Positions 21,046 through 30,981 of a stretch of DNA of 64,000 nt are shown in pieces. The stretch lies in NCBI GenBank assembly GCA_902363375.1, contig CABIZX010000002.1:1-64000 (forward strand), written 5' to 3'. The number at the start of each line of letters is the position of its first letter. Positions within the stretch are counted from its first letter, which is position 1. The DNA is from Clostridiaceae bacterium. Lineage in GTDB: Bacteria > Bacillota > Clostridia > Clostridiales > Clostridiaceae. The notes under the pieces are model-generated. The model did not search any database. It was not told the origin of the DNA and was given only the letters and a program-made list of their open reading frames with translations. The translations under genes and the position numbers were made by a program.

Positions 21046-22668
21046 ATGGATACCATATTTTTGATTATTAATCTTTTAGGCGGGTTAGGACTTTTCCTAT
21101 ATGGAATGAAGATGATGGGAGATGGGCTTGAAAATGCAGCAGGAGATAAACTAAAAGGCATTTTCGATAGAATAACATCTAACCCTATAAAAGGGGTACT
21201 AACAGGGACTATTGTTACTGCAATTATTCAAAGTAGTAGTGCTACTACAGTAATGATTGTTGGATTTGTTAATGCAGGGCTTATGAATTTATACCAAGCG
21301 ACTTCAGTTATAATGGGTGCTAACATCGGAACTACAATAACAGCTCAATTAATAACATTTAAATTTGATGCCTTTGCACCTATATTTTTAGCAATTGGTG
21401 CAGCTATGATACTTTTCTGTAATAAAAGAAAAGTGAAGGAAATAGGTCAAATTATTCTTGGCTTTGGAGTTCTGTTTTTAGGATTAAAACTTATGTCAGG
21501 AGCAATGTCACCACTTAAAGAATCGGTATTCTTTACAAATTTAATTTTAAAATTAGAAGGCCATACAATTCTAGGACTTTTAATAGGTATGATGATGACG
21601 GCTGTACTTCAGAGTTCTTCAGCATCAACAGGTATACTTGTAGCATTAGCATCAACAGGAAGTTTACCATTAACAGTAGCAATACCTATATTATTAGGTA
21701 ACAATATAGGTACATGTGTGACAGCTTTAATATCTAGTATAGGCACTTCAATAACTGCAAAGAAAGCAGCAGTTATTCACTTGCTATTTAATCTAATAGG
21801 AGCTATTATATTCTTAGTAATTCCAGTAAGCCTATTAGCAAATATAGTTTTAGCAATAAGTCCAAAGGTAGGAGCGGAAGCCATACCGAGACAAATAGCA
21901 AATGCTCATACTTTATTTAATTTGGTAAACACAATACTATTACTTCCTTTAATTAAATATCTAGTTGCCTTTGTTAATAAGATAATTCCAGGTGAAGATG
22001 AGAAAGAAGTACCAGGAGTTAAATATATAGATGAAAGACTACTAGAAACTCCGGCAATAGCCTTTGGACAAACAACTAATGAAGTTGTAAGAATGGCTGA
22101 AAAGGCTAAAGAAAATTTAAAAGTAGCCATGAATTCTTTTTTACAAGGTGATGAGGAATTAATAAAATTGGCGTATGATAATGAGAAAACAATTAATTTA
22201 TTAGAGCACGATATAACAAGATACCTAGTTAAGTTATCTAACTCAGACTTAGGTGATGAGCAAAGAGCAGAATTAGCTGCATATTTCCACGTAGTAAATG
22301 ACATAGAACGTATAGGAGACCATGCAGAGAATATAGCAGATCTTGCTAGTGAGAGAATAACCAAAGGATTAACTTTTTCACCAGAGGCCTTGAATGAAAT
22401 AAAAGGCATGTTTGATTATACAGTAAGTGCAGTGGAAATGAGTATAGATTGTTTTAAAAACTATAATAGAGATAAGGCGGCTAGTATAAGGGGAATAGAA
22501 GATAGAATAGATTCCCTTGAAAAAGAACTAAGAGCATCACATGTAAAAAGATTAAACACTGGTGTATGTAATGCGGTTGTAGGAACTATTTTCTTAGATT
22601 TAATAAGTAATTTAGAGAGAATAGGAGATCACTCAGTAAATATAGCAGAAATAATATACGAAAACTAA
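21046..22668 (+). CDS. Na+/phosphate symporter of the NptA/PNaS family with a PhoU-like domain
   Basis: A 540-residue protein. Residues 1 to about 310 form a membrane domain built of two inverted repeats, each with the QSSS motif (IIQSSSATT and VLQSSSAST) that forms the Na/Pi site of this family. The rest, from about 340, is a helical PhoU-like domain (NDIERIGDHAENIAD and ISNLERIGDHSVNIAE). ATG 21046, 6 nt after GGAGGT, gives the family start MDTIFLIINLLGGLGLFLYGM; an upstream in-frame start at 20989 is less likely. Probably imports phosphate; sulfate or other anions cannot be excluded. Confidence 0.9.
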   Translation: MDTIFLIINLLGGLGLFLYGMKMMGDGLENAAGDKLKGIFDRITSNPIKGVLTGTIVTAIIQSSSATTVMIVGFVNAGLMNLYQATSVIMGANIGTTITAQLITFKFDAFAPIFLAIGAAMILFCNKRKVKEIGQIILGFGVLFLGLKLMSGAMSPLKESVFFTNLILKLEGHTILGLLIGMMMTAVLQSSSASTGILVALASTGSLPLTVAIPILLGNNIGTCVTALISSIGTSITAKKAAVIHLLFNLIGAIIFLVIPVSLLANIVLAISPKVGAEAIPRQIANAHTLFNLVNTILLLPLIKYLVAFVNKIIPGEDEKEVPGVKYIDERLLETPAIAFGQTTNEVVRMAEKAKENLKVAMNSFLQGDEELIKLAYDNEKTINLLEHDITRYLVKLSNSDLGDEQRAELAAYFHVVNDIERIGDHAENIADLASERITKGLTFSPEALNEIKGMFDYTVSAVEMSIDCFKNYNRDKAASIRGIEDRIDSLEKELRASHVKRLNTGVCNAVVGTIFLDLISNLERIGDHSVNIAEIIYEN

Positions 22669-22694
22669 GATAAATAATATTTAATTATTAATGT

Positions 22695-22735
22695 AAAGAA
22701 CCTTTTAGATTTATGAAGTCTAAAAGGTTCTTTAT
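22695..22735 (+). terminator. Terminator after the phosphate symporter
   Basis: A perfect 15-bp stem (22695-22709 with 22719-22733) with a 9-nt loop, followed by an AT-rich T-containing tail. Confidence 0.85.
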
Positions 22736-22798
22736 TATATTATCTATAGAATAATAATGGACCTTAATGAATAAATATAATTACAGAGTAATAAAAAG

Positions 22799-23527
22799 GT
22801 GGGGGGAGCCATTAAGAATACTAAATTAATATCTATAGTTACAATAATTATATTAGGATTCATATGCATGTCTGTAATTAATGTGAATAACGTAGTCACT
22901 ACTTATAAAAATGCGGAATCTAATCAAGAAGAAAGTAAAATAATATTAATTGACCCAGGACATGGAGGAATAGATGGAGGTGCTTCGTCTAAGGATGGAA
23001 CTACAGAAAAAAATATAAACTTAAACATTGGATTGCTATTAGGGGCAAATTTAAAGAGCCAAGGATATAAGGTTGAGTTCACAAGAACAGAAGATGTGGG
23101 ACTTTATACTGAGGGAAAATCAGTAAAAGAGAAAAAATATGAGGATTTAAATAAAAGAGTAAGTTTAAAAGAAGAGACAAAGTGTGATGCGTTTGTTAGT
23201 ATACATTTAAATACATTTCCTGAATCCTATTGTAAGGGCGCACAAGTATGGTATTCCAATTATGAAGGCAGTTCTAGATTAGCAAATATCATGCAAAGTA
23301 CACTAAAAGAGAAATTGGACCAGTCCAATAAACGTGTAGCGAAGGCAGCAGGAACCCAATATAAGGTGTTAAGAGGGAATGATAATATGGCAGGAGTTAT
23401 TGTAGAATGTGGATTTTTAAGTAATCCTGAAGAATGCCAAAAACTAAAAGATGAAAATTATCAAAAAAAGATAGCAGATGCGTTAGCTGAATCTATAAGC
23501 ATTTACCTGAAAGAAGGAGCAAATTAA
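22799..23527 (+). CDS. cwlD: N-acetylmuramoyl-L-alanine amidase, CwlD-like
   Basis: Cleaves muramic acid-peptide bonds. In the CwlD subgroup this prepares spore cortex muramic-delta-lactam needed for germination. It has an N-terminal transmembrane/signal segment (about residues 10-27), then an Amidase_3 domain with zinc ligands His55, Glu70 and His136 and catalytic Glu203 (contexts DPGHGG, TTEKN, SIHLN, VECGF). The 242-residue length fits CwlD. The start is uncertain: GTG 22799 has a poor ribosome binding site, whereas ATT 22811 lies 9 nt after AGGTG and gives the family-like start (I/M)KNTKLISIV. Confidence 0.85.
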   Translation: MGGAIKNTKLISIVTIIILGFICMSVINVNNVVTTYKNAESNQEESKIILIDPGHGGIDGGASSKDGTTEKNINLNIGLLLGANLKSQGYKVEFTRTEDVGLYTEGKSVKEKKYEDLNKRVSLKEETKCDAFVSIHLNTFPESYCKGAQVWYSNYEGSSRLANIMQSTLKEKLDQSNKRVAKAAGTQYKVLRGNDNMAGVIVECGFLSNPEECQKLKDENYQKKIADALAESISIYLKEGAN

Positions 23528-23531
23528 AGAT

Positions 23532-23568
23532 AAGAGCCTACTTTTTTTATAAAAGGTAGGCTCTTTAT
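23532..23568 (+). terminator. Terminator after cwlD
   Basis: A 10-bp stem AAGAGCCTAC (23532-23541) with GTAGGCTCTT (23556-23565), extended by an inner T-run pairing with AAAA. A weak T tail follows. Confidence 0.75.
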
Positions 23569-23589
23569 AAAATATACAAGAATGTAAAA

Positions 23590-23649
23590 TTGCAAATGAT
23601 TAGTCCATATGATATTATGAGTAAGGATTGGATTAAGCCATTGGTCCAA
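23590..23649 (+). promoter_or_regulatory. Promoter and candidate operator of the GntR/glutamate mutase cluster
   Basis: TTGCAA (23590-23595), 17-nt spacer and TATTAT (23613-23618) form a good sigma-A promoter. Downstream, at 23641-23649, lies the odd-centred palindrome TTGGTCCAA, and a related TTAGTCCAT lies inside the promoter spacer. Such sites are plausible binding targets for the GntR regulator encoded next. Confidence 0.65.
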
Positions 23650-23668
23650 AGGGTCAGGAGATGAGATT

Positions 23669-24640
23669 TTGAACATTACAATTGATAAGAAAAATGGGAT
23701 ACCTCTCTATATCCAAGTAAAAAAACAGATAATGAATCTTATAAAGGATGGAACTTTAAGAGTAGGAAGTAAAATGCCTACAGAAAGAGAATTGTCTCAA
23801 GAGTTAGTAGTTAGTAGAAATACCATTAGTGCTGCCTATAATGAACTAGAAGCTAAGGGCGTATTAAAATCTATTCGAGGAAAAGGTACATTTGTAGCTG
23901 AAGAGATTGTATCTTGGCAAAATTATGATAGCAGAAAAAAGGTAAATAAGTTTGTAGATTTAGCTCTAGAAGAAGCTTTAGAATGTGGTATAGATCCAGA
24001 TGATTTTTTAGACATAGTAACAAACAGAGTTAATGAGAAAAAGGATGTTATGAATAAAGTTACTTCAGCATTTGTAGAATGCAATATAGAACAAGCAAGA
24101 ATGTTTAGTAAGGAAATAACTTCAATAATGAATATGAATACGATACCATTTACTTTAACAGACTTAGAAAAGATGAATGATGACACAAAGGACAAGCTTT
24201 CGACTTGTGAAGTAATCATATCACCCTTTAATCATGTAAATGATGTAGATGGATTTTTAAAAGGGTTTAATAAAGAAATACTTGGAGTAGCCGTAAGCCC
24301 TAATTTAGAGTCCATAGTAAGAATTGCTAGACATCCTTCAGAAACAAAGTTTACTTTTATTTGTTTATCTGAAGAGTTTATATTTAAAATAAAGTCAGCA
24401 CTTGATAATTCGGGTCTTGGAGATCTATCAGTTGAGTATTTTAGTATAACTGACGAAAGTAAATTGCAAGATGTAATCGATAACTCAGAGGTACTAATAG
24501 TAACACCGGGTAGATATAAGGATGTATGTAAGCTAAATCATGAAAATAAGGAGCTTATAGAATTCTCCTATAACTTAGACTCAACATCAGTGAAGGCACT
24601 TAAGTCAAAAATTGTAGAATTAAAGTATCAAAAAAATTAA
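23669..24640 (+). CDS. GntR-family transcriptional regulator (TTG start)
   Basis: A 323-residue protein with an N-terminal winged helix-turn-helix of the GntR type (residues about 1-75: GIPLYIQVKKQIMNLIKDGTL and MPTERELSQELVVSRNTISAAYNELEAKGVLKSIRGKGTFV). Residues 80-323 form an effector domain I do not recognise; it lacks the aminotransferase fold of MocR proteins and shows periplasmic-binding-like beta/alpha pattern. TTG 23669 is 8 nt after GGAG. It stands 18 nt before mutS in the same direction, so it probably controls glutamate fermentation and itself. Confidence 0.85.
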   Translation: MNITIDKKNGIPLYIQVKKQIMNLIKDGTLRVGSKMPTERELSQELVVSRNTISAAYNELEAKGVLKSIRGKGTFVAEEIVSWQNYDSRKKVNKFVDLALEEALECGIDPDDFLDIVTNRVNEKKDVMNKVTSAFVECNIEQARMFSKEITSIMNMNTIPFTLTDLEKMNDDTKDKLSTCEVIISPFNHVNDVDGFLKGFNKEILGVAVSPNLESIVRIARHPSETKFTFICLSEEFIFKIKSALDNSGLGDLSVEYFSITDESKLQDVIDNSEVLIVTPGRYKDVCKLNHENKELIEFSYNLDSTSVKALKSKIVELKYQKN

Positions 24641-24658
24641 TTCAGGAGGAATTAAAAA

Positions 24659-25072
24659 ATGGAAAAGAAGACATTAGTTCTTGGTGTTATTGGAGCAGAC
24701 TGCCATGCTGTTGGTAACAAGATTATGGATTATGCATTAACAGAAGCAGGGTTTGAAGTTATCAATATCGGAGTATTATCACCACAGGAAGACTTTATTA
24801 ATGCTGCAGTAGAAACAAATGCCGATGCAATAATCGTTTCTTCTCTTTATGGACATGGTGAAATTGACTGTAGAGGATTAAGAGAAAAATGCGATGAGGC
24901 AGGATTAAAAGACATCCTTATATATGTTGGTGGTAATATAGTTGTAGGTAAACAAGATTGGAACGAGGTTCATTCAAGATTTAAAGCAATGGGCTTTAAT
25001 AGAGTTTATCCGCCAGGAACAAGCATAGATACTACTATCCATGACTTAAAAGAAGATTTAGGAATAGAATAG
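24659..25072 (+). CDS. mutS: Glutamate mutase (methylaspartate mutase) sigma subunit
   Basis: The B12-binding subunit of coenzyme B12-dependent glutamate mutase, which isomerises (S)-glutamate to (2S,3S)-3-methylaspartate. The base-off/His-on motif DxHxxG is at Asp14, His16 and Gly19, followed by SxL (Ser61-Leu63) and GG (91-92). At 137 residues it has the exact family length. This is not the DNA mismatch protein of the same symbol; glmS is another synonym. AGGAGGA (24644-24650) precedes ATG 24659. Confidence 0.97.
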   Translation: MEKKTLVLGVIGADCHAVGNKIMDYALTEAGFEVINIGVLSPQEDFINAAVETNADAIIVSSLYGHGEIDCRGLREKCDEAGLKDILIYVGGNIVVGKQDWNEVHSRFKAMGFNRVYPPGTSIDTTIHDLKEDLGIE

Positions 25073-25145
25073 ACTTAGAGATACAAACTAACTTAACTAA
25101 AGTAGATCTTACTTGGAGTTATAATAGAGAGCTGGAGTGATTTAA

Positions 25146-26540
25146 ATGAATGCATATTTACTTTTAGATTTTGGTAGTACTTATACCAAATTGACTGCAG
25201 TAGATATAGATAATGAAGAAATATTAGCTACAGCAAAGGATATAACAACTATCGAAGATGATATAATGATAGGATTTAATAAAGCTTATGACAAGCTTAT
25301 GAACAAGCTTGAAGGAAAAGAAATCAATTTCGTTGAAAAACTTGCTTGTTCATCCGCAGCTGGAGGATTAAAGATGGTAGCAATTGGACTTGTACCAGAT
25401 CTTACAGCAGAGGCGTCTAAGAGAGCAGCCTTAGGAGCAGGAGCTCGAGTTATAAAGGTATATAGTTATGAATTAACGAAAGATGAAATATCAGAAATAA
25501 AAAATTCTGATGTAGATATAATTCTTTTGGCTGGTGGTACAAATGGAGGAAATAAACAATGTATTCTACATAATGCGAAGATGCTAGTAGATTTAGATGT
25601 TAATATTCCTATAGTTGTAGCAGGAAATAAAAGTGCTAATGACGAAATAAAGGAAATGTTTGAAAAAGCAGGATTTTATTTTAGTATAACAGAAAATGTT
25701 ATGCCACAGTTAAATGTCCTAAATGTAGAACCAGCTAGAGAAGAGATAAGAAAGGTATTTATGGATAGGATAACCGATGCAAAAGGATTATCCAATGCAG
25801 AAAATTATATAAATGGAATTCTAATGCCTACGCCAGCAGCTGTCATTAAAGCAGCTAGGGTATTAGGAGAAGGCACAGATGAAGAAGAAGGTATAGGAGA
25901 TTTAATTATTGTTGATATAGGTGGAGCTACTACTGATGTACACTCTATTGGATATGGAGAACCAACTAAGGGTGGAGTAAACATGAAGGGATTAGAAGAG
26001 CCTTTTGCAAAGAGAACTGTAGAAGGAGATTTAGGTATGAGATATTCAGCTATATCTCTTTGGGAAGCTGCAGGTAGTAGAAAACTTAGAGCATATTTAA
26101 ATGACAAAGATAGAAAGATAGACATTGAAGTAAAATGTAAATATAGAAATAGTAATATTAAAATGGTACCTGAAACAGAGGAAGATATAAAATTTGATGA
26201 AGCTATGGCCAAGGCTGCTACAGAGATTTCTATGGAAAGACATTGTGGTACTGTTGAGTGCATATATACTCCTATGGGAGCTGTATACAATCAATTAGGA
26301 AAAGATCTTATGGATGTAAAATATATGATTGGTACAGGTGGAGTTTTAGTTCATAGCAAGAATCCCGGCGAAATACTAAAGGCAGGAACTTTTAATAAAG
26401 AAAATGCAACTTCTTTAAGGCCGAGAAATCCAAAAACTTTAGTAGACAAAACTTATATATTATCATCAATGGGTCTGCTAGCTCAGGATTATCCTGATAA
26501 GGCAGTTAGAATAATGAAAAAATATTTAGTGGAAGTGTAA
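25146..26540 (+). CDS. mutL: Glutamate mutase reactivating protein MutL (ASKHA ATPase)
   Basis: A 464-residue protein with an N-terminal LLLDFGSTYTKLTAVD phosphate-binding loop, ILLAGGTNGGNK in the middle and IIVDIGGATTDVHS near residue 255, the signatures of the actin/Hsp70-like ATPase fold. MutL/GlmL proteins are encoded between the two mutase subunits and are thought to exchange damaged cobalamin. It lies 73 nt after mutS and 21 nt before mutE. Family membership is clear; the mechanism is from related systems. Confidence 0.93.
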   Translation: MNAYLLLDFGSTYTKLTAVDIDNEEILATAKDITTIEDDIMIGFNKAYDKLMNKLEGKEINFVEKLACSSAAGGLKMVAIGLVPDLTAEASKRAALGAGARVIKVYSYELTKDEISEIKNSDVDIILLAGGTNGGNKQCILHNAKMLVDLDVNIPIVVAGNKSANDEIKEMFEKAGFYFSITENVMPQLNVLNVEPAREEIRKVFMDRITDAKGLSNAENYINGILMPTPAAVIKAARVLGEGTDEEEGIGDLIIVDIGGATTDVHSIGYGEPTKGGVNMKGLEEPFAKRTVEGDLGMRYSAISLWEAAGSRKLRAYLNDKDRKIDIEVKCKYRNSNIKMVPETEEDIKFDEAMAKAATEISMERHCGTVECIYTPMGAVYNQLGKDLMDVKYMIGTGGVLVHSKNPGEILKAGTFNKENATSLRPRNPKTLVDKTYILSSMGLLAQDYPDKAVRIMKKYLVEV

Positions 26541-26561
26541 ATTACTAGGAGGTAAGTTGAA

Positions 26562-28016
26562 GTGGAACTAAAAAACAAAAAGTGGACCGAGGAAGAGTTT
26601 TTTAAGACAAGAGAAGAGGTCTTAGCACAATGGCCAACAGGTAAAGAGGTAGATTTACAGGAGGCTATAGACTACAACAAAAAAATTCCAGCACATAAGA
26701 ACTTTGCAAAAAAATTAATTGAAGCAAAGGAAGCAGGTATAACATTAGCTCAACCTAGGGCCGGTGTAGCTTTATTAGATAGCCACATAGAACTACTAAA
26801 CTATCTAGATAAAGAGGGAGGAGCAGACCTTTTACCATCAACAATAGATAGTTATACAAGACAAAACAGATATGAAGAATGTGAAGTGGGAATACAAGAG
26901 AGTATAAAGGCTAGAAGATCACTTTTAAACGGATTTCCAGGAGTTAACCATGGTGTTAAAGGTTGTAGACAAGTTTTTGAATCTGTAAACTTACCATTAG
27001 AGTCAAGACACGGTACTCCAGATGGTAGATTACTTGCAGAAATAACTCATGCATCAGGGTGGACATCAAATGAAGGTGGTGGTATATCATACAATATACC
27101 ATACGCTAAGAGTGTTACATTAGAAAAAACTCTTCTTGATTGGCAATACTGCGATAGATTAGTAGGGTTTTATGAAGAGCAAGGCATAGCTATAAATAGA
27201 GAGCCTTTTGGTCCATTAACAGGAACTTTAGTACCACCAAGTACATCTAATGCGGTTGCGATAGTAGAAGCATTACTTGCAGCAGAGCAAGGTGTTAAAA
27301 ATATTACAGTTGGATATGGTCAATGTGGTAACTTAATACAAGACGTAGCAGCCATTAGAGCTCTAGAAGAACAATGCAGTGATTATTTAAGAGCTTATGG
27401 ATATGAGGATGTTTACTTAACAACAGTATTCCACCAATGGATGGGGGGATTCCCAGCTGATGAAGCTAAAGCTTTTGGTGTTATATCTACAGGAGCAGCA
27501 GCTGCAGCATTAGCAGGAGCTACAAAAGTTATAGTTAAAACTCCACACGAAGCTATAGGAATACCAACTAAAGAAGCAAATGCTCAAGGTATAAGAGCAA
27601 CTAAAATGACATTAAATTTATTACAAGGTCAACAAATGCATTTATCTGAAGAACTTAGAACTGAAATTGCAATAATTAAAGCTGAAACAAGATGTATGGT
27701 AGATAAGTTATATGAAGTAGGAAATGGAGATTTAGCAAAGGGTGTTGTTAAAGGTTTTGAAATAGGAGTTATAGATATTCCATTTGCACCAAGTAAATAT
27801 AATGCTGGTAAAATGATGCCTGCAAGAGATAATAATGGAGCAGTAAGATATCTTAAGTTTGGAAATGTTCCATTCACTGCAGAGCTTAAAGCTTTCAATA
27901 TGAAGAAACTAGACGAAAGAGGAAAATATGAAAATCGTCCAGTTGGATTCCAAATGACTATAGATGATATATTTGCTGTAGGAAAAGGAAAGCTTGTTGG
28001 AAGACCAGAAAAATAA
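26562..28016 (+). CDS. mutE: Glutamate mutase epsilon (catalytic) subunit (GTG start)
   Basis: A 484-residue TIM-barrel subunit of glutamate mutase. It holds the glutamate-binding arginines and works with MutS and adenosylcobalamin. Landmarks: [50 protein letters not shown] (arginine-rich substrate region) and [22 protein letters not shown] 26562 follows AGGAGGT (26547-26553). The length is practically that of the C. tetanomorphum subunit. Confidence 0.97.
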   Translation: MELKNKKWTEEEFFKTREEVLAQWPTGKEVDLQEAIDYNKKIPAHKNFAKKLIEAKEAGITLAQPRAGVALLDSHIELLNYLDKEGGADLLPSTIDSYTRQNRYEECEVGIQESIKARRSLLNGFPGVNHGVKGCRQVFESVNLPLESRHGTPDGRLLAEITHASGWTSNEGGGISYNIPYAKSVTLEKTLLDWQYCDRLVGFYEEQGIAINREPFGPLTGTLVPPSTSNAVAIVEALLAAEQGVKNITVGYGQCGNLIQDVAAIRALEEQCSDYLRAYGYEDVYLTTVFHQWMGGFPADEAKAFGVISTGAAAAALAGATKVIVKTPHEAIGIPTKEANAQGIRATKMTLNLLQGQQMHLSEELRTEIAIIKAETRCMVDKLYEVGNGDLAKGVVKGFEIGVIDIPFAPSKYNAGKMMPARDNNGAVRYLKFGNVPFTAELKAFNMKKLDERGKYENRPVGFQMTIDDIFAVGKGKLVGRPEK

Positions 28017-28087
28017 TATATAAGATTTTAAGCTAACAACTAACTAAATATAAAATTCTTAAATTATAGAAAGCAAGGTGTATTTAA

Positions 28088-29332
28088 ATGAAAATTGTTG
28101 ATGTAGTGTGTTCTGCAGGAAGAACTGGATTTTATTTTGATGACCAAAGAGCTATAAAAGCTGGAGCTGGTCACGATGGATTTACTTATGTTGGAGAACC
28201 AGTTACTGAAGGATTTACTTCTATAAGACAAGCAGGAGAATCTATATCTGTAATGCTAATACTTGAAGATGGTCAAGTAGCACATGGAGATTGCGCAGCT
28301 GTTCAATATTCAGGAGCAGGTGGACGTGACCCATTATTCTTAGCCAAAGACTTTATACCAGTTATAGAGAAGGAAATAGCACCAAAACTTATAGGTAGAG
28401 AATTAAATAACTTTAAAAGCCTAGCTGAAGAGTTTGATAAAATGACTGTAAATGGGAAGAGACTTCACACAGCTATTAGATATGGAGTAACTCAAGCTAT
28501 TCTTGATGGTGTAGCTAAGGCTAAAAAGATTACTATGGCTGAAGTTGTAAGAGACGAATATAACACAGGAGTAGAAATCAATAGAATTCCTATATTTACT
28601 CAATCAGGAGATGACAGATACAGTAATGCTGATAAGATGATTATCAAAGGAGCAGATGTATTACCTCATGCTTTAATAAATAACGTAGAAGAAAAGTTAG
28701 GCTTAAAAGGTGAAAAACTTCTTGAGTATGTAAAATGGTTAAGTGATAGAGTTTTAAAATTAAGAACTAGTGAAGACTATAACCCAATATTCCATATAGA
28801 TGTTTATGGAACTATAGGAGTTGCATTTAATTGTGATACAAAAGCAATGGCAGACTACATAGCAACTTTAGAAGAGGCTGCTAAACCATTTAAATTAAGA
28901 ATAGAAGGACCAATGGACGTAGAGCATAGAGAAAGACAAATGGAGGCTTTAAAAGAGCTAACAGCTGAACTTGATAGAAGAAATATCAATGTAGAATTAG
29001 TTGCTGATGAATGGTGTAACACTTATGAAGATGTAGTATTCTTTGCAGATAACAATTCCGGACACATGCTTCAAATAAAAACTCCAGACCTTGGTGGAGT
29101 AAATAATACAATAGAAGCTATACTATACTGCAAAAAGAAAAATGTTGGAGCTTATTGTGGTGGAACATGTAATGAAACAAATAGATCAGCAGAAGTTTGT
29201 ACTAATATTGCTATGGCTTGTGGAGCAGACCAATGCTTAGCTAAACCAGGTATGGGTGTTGATGAAGGTTACATGATAGTTAACAATGAAATGAATAGGG
29301 TTGTTGCCTTAGTAAATAGAAGAAATAAATAA
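28088..29332 (+). CDS. mal: Methylaspartate ammonia-lyase
   Basis: Eliminates ammonia from (2S,3S)-3-methylaspartate to give mesaconate. It belongs to the enolase superfamily. Mg ligands Asp238, Glu273 and Asp307 and the catalytic pair His194 and Lys331 (in QIKTPDLGG) fall at the positions known for the C. tetanomorphum enzyme. At 414 residues the length is normal. AAGGTG (28075-28080) precedes ATG 28088. It is the last gene before a terminator, so the mutS-mutL-mutE-mal segment may be one transcript. Confidence 0.97.
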   Translation: MKIVDVVCSAGRTGFYFDDQRAIKAGAGHDGFTYVGEPVTEGFTSIRQAGESISVMLILEDGQVAHGDCAAVQYSGAGGRDPLFLAKDFIPVIEKEIAPKLIGRELNNFKSLAEEFDKMTVNGKRLHTAIRYGVTQAILDGVAKAKKITMAEVVRDEYNTGVEINRIPIFTQSGDDRYSNADKMIIKGADVLPHALINNVEEKLGLKGEKLLEYVKWLSDRVLKLRTSEDYNPIFHIDVYGTIGVAFNCDTKAMADYIATLEEAAKPFKLRIEGPMDVEHRERQMEALKELTAELDRRNINVELVADEWCNTYEDVVFFADNNSGHMLQIKTPDLGGVNNTIEAILYCKKKNVGAYCGGTCNETNRSAEVCTNIAMACGADQCLAKPGMGVDEGYMIVNNEMNRVVALVNRRNK

Positions 29333-29352
29333 TACACTTGGTATAAAGTAAG

Positions 29353-29380
29353 AAGGCGGTTTAAATAAAACTGCCTTTTT
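29353..29380 (+). terminator. Terminator after methylaspartate ammonia-lyase
   Basis: A 10-bp stem (29353-29362 with 29368-29377, one G-T pair) ending in five T (29376-29380). It separates the mutase genes from the hydratase/lyase genes, although read-through may link them. Confidence 0.85.
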
Positions 29381-29494
29381 GCTTATAATAATTATGCAAA
29401 TGACAAATATTATTCATGGGATTTTAATAAAACTATATTAATAAATTAATCTTATAAATAATAAATTTAATAAATAGGTTTAGGAGGAGCATAT

Positions 29495-30337
29495 ATGAAA
29501 GAAATTAAAGTTTCACAGATAACAGAAGCTATAAGAAAGTTATGTATAGATGCAAATTACTACTTAGGTAGTGATATAAAAAATAAACTTATAAAATCTC
29601 ATGAAGAAGAAGATTGGGATATTGCAAAGGGAATATTAAATAAAATATTAGTTAATGCTGATATAGCTAAAAATGAAGATATGCCAATGTGCCAAGATAC
29701 TGGTGTGGCTTGTGTGTTTATAGAAATTGGCCAAGATGTTCAAGTTGTTGGAGGTTCACTTGAGGATGCTATAAATGAAGGTGTAAGACAGGGATATAAA
29801 GATGGATATCTAAGAAAATCTGTAGTTAAAGATCCATTAGATAGGGTAAATACAAAGGACAATACTCCAGCAATGATTTACTACGATATAGTTCCGGGAG
29901 ATAAATTAAATATTACTGTAGCACCAAAAGGTTTTGGTTCTGAAAATATGAGTCAGATAAAGATGTTAAAGCCATCAGATGGCCTTCAAGGAGTTAAAGA
30001 TTTTATTATAAAAGTAGTTAAAGAAGCAGGCCCCAACCCATGTCCTCCTATAATTGTTGGAGTTGGGATTGGAGGAACTTTTGATAAAGCAGCAACAATC
30101 GCTAAAAAGGCACTTATTAGATCTATAGATGTAAGAAATTCAAATCCATTCTATGCAGAATTAGAAGAAGAACTAGTAGAAATGATAAATGAACTAGGCA
30201 TAGGACCTCAAGGTTTTGGAGGAAAGACAACAGCATTAGCTGTAAATATAGAGACATATCCAACTCATATTGCAGGTCTTCCAGTAGCTGTAAATATAAA
30301 TTGTCATGCTACAAGACATGCACATATAGAGCTATAA
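29495..30337 (+). CDS. Class I fumarase-type hydratase, alpha subunit (probable mesaconase)
   Basis: A 280-residue Fe-S hydro-lyase subunit. Cys66 (MCQDTG), Cys183 (NPCPPIIVG) and Cys270 (NINCHATRH) should ligate the 4Fe-4S cluster. By family it is fumarate/tartrate dehydratase alpha. By context, right after methylaspartate ammonia-lyase and before a citrate-lyase-like enzyme, the likely substrate is mesaconate, hydrated to (S)-citramalate. Fumarase activity is also possible. AGGAGGA sets ATG 29495. Confidence 0.9.
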   Translation: MKEIKVSQITEAIRKLCIDANYYLGSDIKNKLIKSHEEEDWDIAKGILNKILVNADIAKNEDMPMCQDTGVACVFIEIGQDVQVVGGSLEDAINEGVRQGYKDGYLRKSVVKDPLDRVNTKDNTPAMIYYDIVPGDKLNITVAPKGFGSENMSQIKMLKPSDGLQGVKDFIIKVVKEAGPNPCPPIIVGVGIGGTFDKAATIAKKALIRSIDVRNSNPFYAELEEELVEMINELGIGPQGFGGKTTALAVNIETYPTHIAGLPVAVNINCHATRHAHIEL

Positions 30338-30352
30338 TAGGGGGTAAGGTTT

Positions 30353-30910
30353 ATGGAAAAAAAAATAACTACACCACTTACAGAAGAAAAGGTTAAGGAC
30401 CTAAAAGCTGGAGATAGCGTTCTATTAAGTGGAGTTATATATACAGGAAGAGATGCTGCTCATAAAAGGCTTGCAGAGCTTTTAGAAAAAGGAGAAGAAC
30501 TTCCTATAGATGTAAAGGATGCCGTTATATATTATGTGGGACCAACACCAGCAAAAGAAGGAATGGCTATAGGTTCTGCTGGTCCAACTACTAGTTATAG
30601 AATGGATGCATATACACCTGCACTTTTAGATCATGGCTTAAGAGGTATGATTGGAAAGGGACTAAGAAATAATGAAGTAGTAGAATCAATGAAAAAAAAT
30701 AAGGCTGTATACTTTGGAGCCATTGGTGGAGCTGCAGCACTTATTGGTAAGTGTGTAAAAAAAGCAGAAATAGTAACCTATGAAGATTTAGGAGCTGAAG
30801 CTATAAGAAGACTTGAAGTAGAAGATTTACCTATAGTTGTAGTCATAGATTCAGAAGGAAATAATCTATATCAGTCAGGAAGAGAAGCTTATTTAAATAG
30901 TAAAAAGTAG
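30353..30910 (+). CDS. Class I fumarase-type hydratase, beta subunit (probable mesaconase)
   Basis: A 185-residue beta subunit that completes the active site, with the family motif GPTPAKEG and GSAGPTTSYRMD (about residues 74-85). It lies 15 nt after the alpha subunit with AGGGGGTAAGG upstream, so the two are coexpressed. In single-chain class I fumarases this domain is the C-terminal half. The role in mesaconate hydration is an inference from the operon. Confidence 0.9.
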   Translation: MEKKITTPLTEEKVKDLKAGDSVLLSGVIYTGRDAAHKRLAELLEKGEELPIDVKDAVIYYVGPTPAKEGMAIGSAGPTTSYRMDAYTPALLDHGLRGMIGKGLRNNEVVESMKKNKAVYFGAIGGAAALIGKCVKKAEIVTYEDLGAEAIRRLEVEDLPIVVVIDSEGNNLYQSGREAYLNSKK

Positions 30911-30981
30911 ATCCTGTAAGTTACTAAAACTTATTTTAAGATATTATTTTTATAAGAATGACATAGATAGAGGTGAGATAG

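Noticed and set aside
24659..26540. mutS and mutL as DNA mismatch repair genes
   Set aside because: The products have B12-binding (DxHxxG) and ASKHA ATPase motifs and adjoin glutamate mutase E; they are the mutase subunits with the same names.
29495..30910. Simple annotation as TCA-cycle fumarase or tartrate dehydratase
   Set aside because: Possible by family, but the order in the methylaspartate pathway makes mesaconase the better hypothesis; I kept the family name with the substrate as inference.
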